Positions 41,470 through 46,402 of a stretch of 46,402 bases of DNA are shown one piece after another. The translations under genes were made by a program, and so were the position numbers. The notes under the pieces are model-generated. The model saw only the letters and a list, made by a program, of their open reading frames with translations. It searched no databases and was not told the origin of the DNA. This stretch comes from Lachnoclostridium sp. UBA3262 (lineage in GTDB: Bacteria > Bacillota > Clostridia > Lachnospirales > Lachnospiraceae). The first letter of the stretch is position 1. Each line of letters begins with the position of its first letter. The stretch covers positions 1 to 46,402 of the forward strand of contig DEUM01000034.1 in assembly GCA_002362575.1 (NCBI GenBank), written 5' to 3'.

Positions 41470-42590
41470 CTGTTTTTCTTCCTCCCTCGTTTTTTGATAT
41501 GAATCACAACTTTCGTCTTTTGTCCTCCATCTGTAAACATATTATATTGATAAGAAATTTTCGACGGCAGCTTCTTTCGTTTCAGCCAGATACCCTGTTC
41601 GGTTGCCTTCCCTTTGGATAGCTTTGAAATGGTATTCGTTCTCTCAAGCCCGGGCAGTGGCAGAAAATATCTTTTTCCCTTCTTCTTTACCCGAAGCTTT
41701 CTCTTTTGCGGAGAAATTTTACAGTCCTCAAGCTGACTGCTGCCAATCCGGCAATTTCCCGTTACCATCTGGTTTCTCTCGCAGTATAAATATTGCAATA
41801 AACGGTTCTTGCTCAAATCCAAACTCCGCAGCCGATTTCCGGAACACGCCAGATAATCAAGGAGTGTATTCTTTTTTAGCACCAGTTTTTTTATTTTGTT
41901 TTGACAGCAATTCAAAGTCATCAACTTTTTATTCTTCAGAACATTTAATTTTTTCAACCGATTCCTTTCGCAGTATAACTCCTCCAATTTCTTTAGCTTT
42001 GTCAGTTTCAGCTTTTGCAGTTTATTATCAGAAACGGACAGCTTTATGAGTCCTTTATTTTTTGAAACATTCAGCTTTTTCAAATGGTTATTATCACAAA
42101 ATAACTGCGTCAGTTTTCTATTTTTTGAAACTACAAGCGACTTTAACTCATTATCACTGCAATTCAGTACGCGCAGCTTCTTATTTTTTGAAACATCCAG
42201 CTTGTCCAGATTATTTGAGGAACAATTCAGCTCCTTCAGATTCCTGTTCTTTGAAATATTCAGGTCGCTTAGCAAACTGTCTGCACAAACTAATTTCTCT
42301 AAATTCGGAAAATACTCAATTCCCTTTATACTCTCCGCCTTCGGATACTCATATTCACTCTGGTAATCGGACGCCTCGCTGATATCAATTTCCTTTACTG
42401 CACTCTTTTCTACGTCACTTAATTTCCCATTTCCATCTGTGTCTACTGTGTTTTTTATGTAATAACGAAAGTATATGTTCGGAAAGTTTTTGCTGTCAAT
42501 TTCCGTCTCTGCCGCACTTGCTTCCTTGTAACCTCCGATGCATAATACTGTTGCTATGAAGAAAAGGATTGCTCCTAAATGTTTTCTCAT
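41466..42590 (-). CDS. Secreted EF-hand and leucine-rich-repeat protein (type C)
   Basis: 374 residues. Signal peptide 1-26 (E-A-S-A-A). EF-hand loop D-T-D-G-N-G-K-L-S-D-V-E (~50-61). Nine LRRs of 21 residues (~95-285) of the form K-L-x-x-L-x-C-x-x-N-x-L-K-K-L-x-V-S-K-N-K; eight of the nine have Cys at the same site and nearly all carry Lys/Arg in the S-K-N-K turn. A basic C-terminal domain of ~90 residues follows. Four-base ATGA overlaps with both neighbours show an operon with coupled translation. Confidence 0.88.
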   Translation of the reverse strand: MRKHLGAILFFIATVLCIGGYKEASAAETEIDSKNFPNIYFRYYIKNTVDTDGNGKLSDVEKSAVKEIDISEASDYQSEYEYPKAESIKGIEYFPNLEKLVCADSLLSDLNISKNRNLKELNCSSNNLDKLDVSKNKKLRVLNCSDNELKSLVVSKNRKLTQLFCDNNHLKKLNVSKNKGLIKLSVSDNKLQKLKLTKLKKLEELYCERNRLKKLNVLKNKKLMTLNCCQNKIKKLVLKKNTLLDYLACSGNRLRSLDLSKNRLLQYLYCERNQMVTGNCRIGSSQLEDCKISPQKRKLRVKKKGKRYFLPLPGLERTNTISKLSKGKATEQGIWLKRKKLPSKISYQYNMFTDGGQKTKVVIHIKKRGRKKNR

Positions 42591-43762
42591 TTCTTTCCCT
42601 TCTTTCTATAAACCTTTATGTGGGGGTTTCCGTCAAAGTGTATTTCATCCTTCTGCAGTTTTTTCGTATTGCGTACATCAAGTTTTTGTAGATTATTATA
42701 CCTGCACGATAAGCCCTCCAAATACTTATGCCCTCTGGCATAAATTTTCTTTATTTTATTGTGGTCACACCCAAACCATTCTAATTGGGGAAACTTCTGT
42801 AAATTCCATGTTCCGCCCAACTTATTATATCTAACACTCATTTCTTTCAGATGTTTCTTTTCCCCTAACTTGATAGTTTGTAATTTCCCCCATTCCCAAT
42901 CGAAATCATATAAATTTTTCAACGGTCGCAAATCCAGCTTTTTTATCTTTCTATTTCTTCTTGCATAAAGTTTTTTTAGGTTAGGAACTTTCTTAAAATC
43001 AAGCTTTTTTACAGAATTACTTCCCAGCAATAGTTTTTCTAATTTCGGCAGGGAAGAAAAACTTAAATTTTTTAATTCTTTCATATTTCCAGTGTTCAAA
43101 TATTTCAATATTGGCAATTGGGATAACGTCATTTTTTTTAACTTCTTATTTCCTGCACAGTTGATTTTCTCTAATTGTGGGCAATTTTTTATAACTACCG
43201 TTTTAAATTTATTTGATACAAGACGTACCGACTTTAACTCTGGCAAACTGCCTATTGAGATTTTTTTCATCTCACAATTTTCCAGTCTCAGATATCCCAG
43301 TTTTTTATTTTTTGTAATATCCAGTTTTTTTAGCGGAATATCCAGTTCCAACGTCCGTAAATTTAGATTTTTACTTGTATCAACCGGACATAAATCATAA
43401 GCAGAAATCGTAAGCTTCCTTAATTGTGTAAGCTTCTTTAATTCATTTATGTTTTTAATTTCAAATGCTTCAATATAAACTGTCTTTAGCTGAGATAATT
43501 TTGAGATTCCTTTTAAATCATAATCCTCTCGATTATCACTTTCCCCTATACCCAACTCTGTTGCTTCCTGTATTTCTTTTTCCGATAAAACTTTATCGTT
43601 GTCTTTGTCAAAAATTGAGAGTTCTGCCCTTACTCTCTTGTCCGGAAAGTTTTTCTCCGTAATAGCAACTGAGGTTACTTCTGCCGCACTTACCTCTCTG
43701 CAACCGCCTGTACAAAAGACTGCCACTACAAATAAGACAATAACTCCTAGATATTTTCTCAT
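42587..43762 (-). CDS. Secreted EF-hand and leucine-rich-repeat protein (type B)
   Basis: 391 residues from the ATG at 43762, which follows AAGAAGGG; the frame is open to 43783. Signal peptide with G-G-C-R-E-V-S-A-A: a Cys is present but A-x-A cleavage is more likely, because paralogues have Tyr there. EF-hand loop D-K-D-N-D-K-V-L-S-E-K-E, then about thirteen LRRs, Lys-rich, with the shared segment K-L-D-L-R-P-L-K-N-L. The end reads D-G-N-P-H-I-K-V-Y. Closest relative is 45117-45956. Confidence 0.87.
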   Translation of the reverse strand: MRKYLGVIVLFVVAVFCTGGCREVSAAEVTSVAITEKNFPDKRVRAELSIFDKDNDKVLSEKEIQEATELGIGESDNREDYDLKGISKLSQLKTVYIEAFEIKNINELKKLTQLRKLTISAYDLCPVDTSKNLNLRTLELDIPLKKLDITKNKKLGYLRLENCEMKKISIGSLPELKSVRLVSNKFKTVVIKNCPQLEKINCAGNKKLKKMTLSQLPILKYLNTGNMKELKNLSFSSLPKLEKLLLGSNSVKKLDFKKVPNLKKLYARRNRKIKKLDLRPLKNLYDFDWEWGKLQTIKLGEKKHLKEMSVRYNKLGGTWNLQKFPQLEWFGCDHNKIKKIYARGHKYLEGLSCRYNNLQKLDVRNTKKLQKDEIHFDGNPHIKVYRKKGKK

Positions 43763-43809
43763 TTCTTTTCCCTTCTTTCTCAATCTGGTTTATACGCTCT
43801 ACAAGATTT

Positions 43810-45099
43810 TTAATAATACACTTTAGCTGATTTATCAAAGCGATACTTAAAATACTTAGTAGCCCTTTTACTATACAGATATGCCGTTACATGCGGATTT
43901 CCTCTAAAGCGTAGTACAAGTGGCTCAATATAATATAGGTCCAACTCTCTTAGCCTATTATGTTCACATATCAATTCCTGTAGGCATTTATGTTTACTCG
44001 CATATATGTTCTTTATCTTATTATAGTTACATTCAAAGTCTAGCAGTCTTGGAAACTTTGACAATTTCCATGTCCCCCCAAGTTGATTATGACTAACATA
44101 TATATACTCCAGATTTTTCTTTTCACCAAACTTGATTTTCTTTAACTTCCCACGTTTCCATACAAGCTTATTTAACTTTCTTAATGGGCGTAAATCCAGC
44201 ACTTTTATTTCCTTATTCCCCCAGATGCAAAATTCTCTCAATCTTGGAAGCTTTTTTAAATTTAACTTTTTTATTGCATTGTCTCCTATCTTCAGCTTTC
44301 TTAACTCTGGTAATCTAGGTAAGGCTAAGGTCCGCAAATGCTTAGCTTCTTCTATATATATACTTTCCAAATTTGGCAGCTTAGACAGCGACAACTTTTT
44401 CAGCTTTTTAGTACTTTCCATTGTTAACCGTGTTAACTCTGGCAAGTTTTTTAATATTACTTTTTTCAATTGGTTATTTTCTTCGCCTATTATTTTCTCT
44501 AACTTCGGACAGTTTTTTATAGTAAGTGTCTGATAATCGCAGTATGCCAAACTCACTTTTCTCAGTTCTGGAAAATCAACTAATGCCACTTTTTCCAGCT
44601 CGCAGCTTTCCAGTTCCAATGACCGTAACTTACCACTTCTTGGCAGTTCTTTTACTTCTACTAAAAATAAATCCAAATCAACTAAATTCACATTATTTCT
44701 TAAATCCAGTGATGCCCTTCTTTGGGTTGTACTAATTTCTAAGCAACCCAATTGAGGCATTTTAGTTATCTCCAATACGTTTTTTAAAACTCCTGCTTCT
44801 ACAATCAGCGTAGTAACATATTTCAATTTTGAAATACCTTGCAAATCATAAGTTGCGTTTTCCCCAAAATAAGATTCACGCAACTCTAACTTTTTTGCTG
44901 CTTTTATTTCTTCTTCTGACAAACTCATATCCTTATTCTTGTCAAACGCCTTTGAAATTTTTTCCCTTATTCTTTTATCAGGAAAGTTTTCCTTTGTAAT
45001 AGCAACAGAATTGTTTTCCACTGCACTTGTTTCTTCGTAGCCTCCGATGCATAATACTGCTGTTATCAATAAAACAAAAACTCCTATAAATTTTCGCAT
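43810..45099 (-). CDS. Secreted EF-hand and leucine-rich-repeat protein (type A)
   Basis: 429 residues from the ATG at 45099 (AAGGAGG six bases upstream). Signal peptide to about residue 24. EF-hand loop D-K-N-K-D-M-S-L-S-E-E-E. LRRs occupy ~65-380. The C-terminal part K-V-L-D-L-R-P-L-R-K-L, L-G-G-T-W-K-L-S-K-F-P, G-N-P-H-V-T-A-Y-L and Y-R-F-D-K-S-A-K-V is shared with the partial gene at the right edge. A 47-bp gap separates it from the next gene. Confidence 0.87.
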   Translation of the reverse strand: MRKFIGVFVLLITAVLCIGGYEETSAVENNSVAITKENFPDKRIREKISKAFDKNKDMSLSEEEIKAAKKLELRESYFGENATYDLQGISKLKYVTTLIVEAGVLKNVLEITKMPQLGCLEISTTQRRASLDLRNNVNLVDLDLFLVEVKELPRSGKLRSLELESCELEKVALVDFPELRKVSLAYCDYQTLTIKNCPKLEKIIGEENNQLKKVILKNLPELTRLTMESTKKLKKLSLSKLPNLESIYIEEAKHLRTLALPRLPELRKLKIGDNAIKKLNLKKLPRLREFCIWGNKEIKVLDLRPLRKLNKLVWKRGKLKKIKFGEKKNLEYIYVSHNQLGGTWKLSKFPRLLDFECNYNKIKNIYASKHKCLQELICEHNRLRELDLYYIEPLVLRFRGNPHVTAYLYSKRATKYFKYRFDKSAKVYY

Positions 45100-45116
45100 T
45101 TCTTTCCTCCTTACCC

Positions 45117-45956
45117 TCACTTTAAAATCTTTATATTAGGATTACCATTAACATATACATGCTTCCTCGACAATCTTCTCATCTTGCGTATGTCAAGTTT
45201 CTTTAGCTTATTGTGTTTAACATTCACAAGCCTCAGATATTTTTTCTTGCCAAACTGTATCCTCCGCAATATTCCATACTTCCACTCAAAATTGCATAAT
45301 TTTTTTAATGGACGCAAATCTAACTTTGTTATCTTTTTATTTCCATTTCCTCTAAGGGTTCTTAGTTTAGGGCAGTTTTTAATTACTACTGATTTCGTCA
45401 TATTATTTGCAAGGCGCACATATTTCAATTTAGGAAGATTACAAATTGATAATTTCTTTACCTCACTGTTTTCCAATTTTAAAGATTTCAGTTTCTTATT
45501 TTTTGATAAGTCAAGTCTTTTTATCGACACATTCAAATCCAATTTTTCTAACTCCGGATTTTTATCTGTAGTAACCGGGCAAGAATCAAGAGTCATAATT
45601 CTAAGATACTGAAGATGCGGTAATTTTTCTAATTCCCTCACATTTTCCACTTCAAATGCTTCAATCTCTACCTTCTTGAGTTCCGATAGAATTGAAAGCC
45701 CCTTTAAATCATAATCCTCCATTTCCTCATCAAGGCCTATCGAAATTTTCTCTGCCTTCTGTATTTCCTCTCTCGACAGGACATAATCCTTATTTCTATC
45801 ACAATCCTCTACTATTATCTTCCTTAATCTTTTGTTTGGAAAATTCTCTTTTGTTATTGCAATTGATGTATTTTCCACTGCACATGCCTCTTTGTAACCT
45901 CCGATACATAATACTACTGTTATCATTAAAGCAAAAACTTCTATAAATTTTCTCAT
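45117..45956 (-). CDS. Secreted EF-hand and leucine-rich-repeat protein (type B, shortened)
   Basis: 279 residues from the ATG at 45956, six bases after AAAGGAGGG; the open frame upstream to 46061 has no ribosome site of its own. Signal peptide 1-25, EF-hand loop D-R-N-K-D-Y-V-L-S-R-E-E, then LRRs. Compared with the other type B gene it lacks about 63 residues before K-L-D-L-R-P-L-K-K-L and about 42 residues after H-N-K-L, i.e. about three and two whole repeats, with the frame kept. Confidence 0.87.
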   Translation of the reverse strand: MRKFIEVFALMITVVLCIGGYKEACAVENTSIAITKENFPNKRLRKIIVEDCDRNKDYVLSREEIQKAEKISIGLDEEMEDYDLKGLSILSELKKVEIEAFEVENVRELEKLPHLQYLRIMTLDSCPVTTDKNPELEKLDLNVSIKRLDLSKNKKLKSLKLENSEVKKLSICNLPKLKYVRLANNMTKSVVIKNCPKLRTLRGNGNKKITKLDLRPLKKLCNFEWKYGILRRIQFGKKKYLRLVNVKHNKLKKLDIRKMRRLSRKHVYVNGNPNIKILK

Positions 45957-45987
45957 TTCTTTCCCTCCTTTCCTTAGTAACACTTTG

Positions 45988-46402
45988 CTAATCCTTCCAC
46001 TTATAGTGTACCTTTGCCGACTTATCAAAACGGTAATATACATTATGACCAGAGCTGTCATGAAGCAAATATGCTGTTACATGCGGGTTTCCTTTAAACC
46101 AAATAATCGTCGGCTCAATATTATACAAATCTAATTTCCTTAACCTGTTATACCCACACTCAATTACATCCAAATATTCATGATTTCTTGCATATATATT
46201 CTTTATCCGATTATAATCACAATAAAATTCACACAACTTGGGAAATTTTGATAGTTTCCATGTTCCGCCCAGACGGTTATGCTGAAGATACATATGCTCC
46301 AAATTTTTCTTCTGCCCAAAACGTATTTTTCGCAGTTTTCCTCTCTGCCATGTAAGTTCATATAATTTCCTCAATGGGCGCAAATCCAATTTCGTTATTT
46401 TG
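45988..46402 (-). CDS. LRR protein (type A), 5' part outside the window
   Basis: The C-terminal 137 codons of a gene that continues beyond the right edge; the frame is open to the last base. Contains K-L-D-L-R-P-L-R-K-L, L-G-G-T-W-K-L-S-K-F-P, G-N-P-H-V-T-A-Y-L and Y-R-F-D-K-S-A-K-V, the same end as 43810-45099. It precedes the shortened type B gene by 31 bases, so the same operon probably extends further upstream. Confidence 0.85.
   Translation of the reverse strand, partial: KITKLDLRPLRKLYELTWQRGKLRKIRFGQKKNLEHMYLQHNRLGGTWKLSKFPKLCEFYCDYNRIKNIYARNHEYLDVIECGYNRLRKLDLYNIEPTIIWFKGNPHVTAYLLHDSSGHNVYYRFDKSAKVHYKWKD

Noticed and set aside
1..46402. tRNA or rRNA genes
   Set aside because: I looked for clover-leaf signatures (GGTTCGAATCC-like T arms) and rRNA conserved stretches and saw none.

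Overview
The window looks like chromosomal DNA of a gut-type Lachnospiraceae (Clostridia, Firmicutes). The evidence is low-to-moderate G+C, strong AGGAGG ribosome sites, an hrcA-grpE-dnaK-dnaJ operon under a perfect CIRCE element, a FliK-like protein, an intracellular GH115 alpha-glucuronidase next to uronate isomerase, and many secreted LRR, BspA-like and DUF6273 proteins. Genus assignment is inference.

Layout. Positions 1-9.3 kb hold housekeeping and envelope genes: a DedA protein (cut by the left edge), a YtaF/MntP-like membrane protein, a Ca2+-type P-ATPase, a lipoprotein with an alpha/beta-hydrolase fold that lacks its nucleophile, a GNAT acetyltransferase, a GH13 amylase-family enzyme, a very compact 78-codon transcription unit, and enolase. 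From 9.3 to 14.5 kb (minus strand) lies the heat-shock operon. A duplicated 66-bp hairpin repeat sits between dnaK and dnaJ, and a terminator-like hairpin that buries the eno ribosome site sits between dnaJ and eno. Then come lrgAB (14.5-15.6 kb) and a uronate operon uxaC-GH115 (15.7-20 kb). The uronate operon shares overlapping divergent promoters with a FliK-like gene (20.1-22 kb).

From 22 to 23.3 kb there is a palindromic repeat cluster and an internally deleted Rpn-type transposase behind two near-consensus promoters. From 23.4 to 33.3 kb (minus strand) is a signalling and surface locus: a membrane Ser/Thr kinase with a zinc ribbon, an HTH-like protein, a 1267-residue BspA-like/DUF6273 protein, a second DUF6273-Fn3 protein, a zinc-ribbon membrane protein and an Ig-like/LRR protein.

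From 33.4 to 37.2 kb is a graveyard of mobile and defence genes. It contains an integrase fossil, two decayed copies of a three-gene cassette (DUF3990, a small protein, DUF3791), an HsdS fossil, an intact NADAR-domain gene and a third, truncated DUF3990-like gene. NADAR proteins are known to remove ADP-ribose from nucleic-acid bases and DUF3990 has an ADP-ribosyltransferase-like pattern. The most interesting hypothesis here is therefore a toxin/reversal system based on ADP-ribosylation, now mostly decayed at this locus.

From 37.3 to 39.4 kb is an apt-purine permease salvage operon. From 39.4 kb to the right edge is a head-to-tail array of six secreted LRR genes. Five show a canonical EF-hand loop before the LRRs (the sixth is cut by the window edge). 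The array includes an A-B-A-B duplication, with loss of whole 21-residue repeats in one copy.
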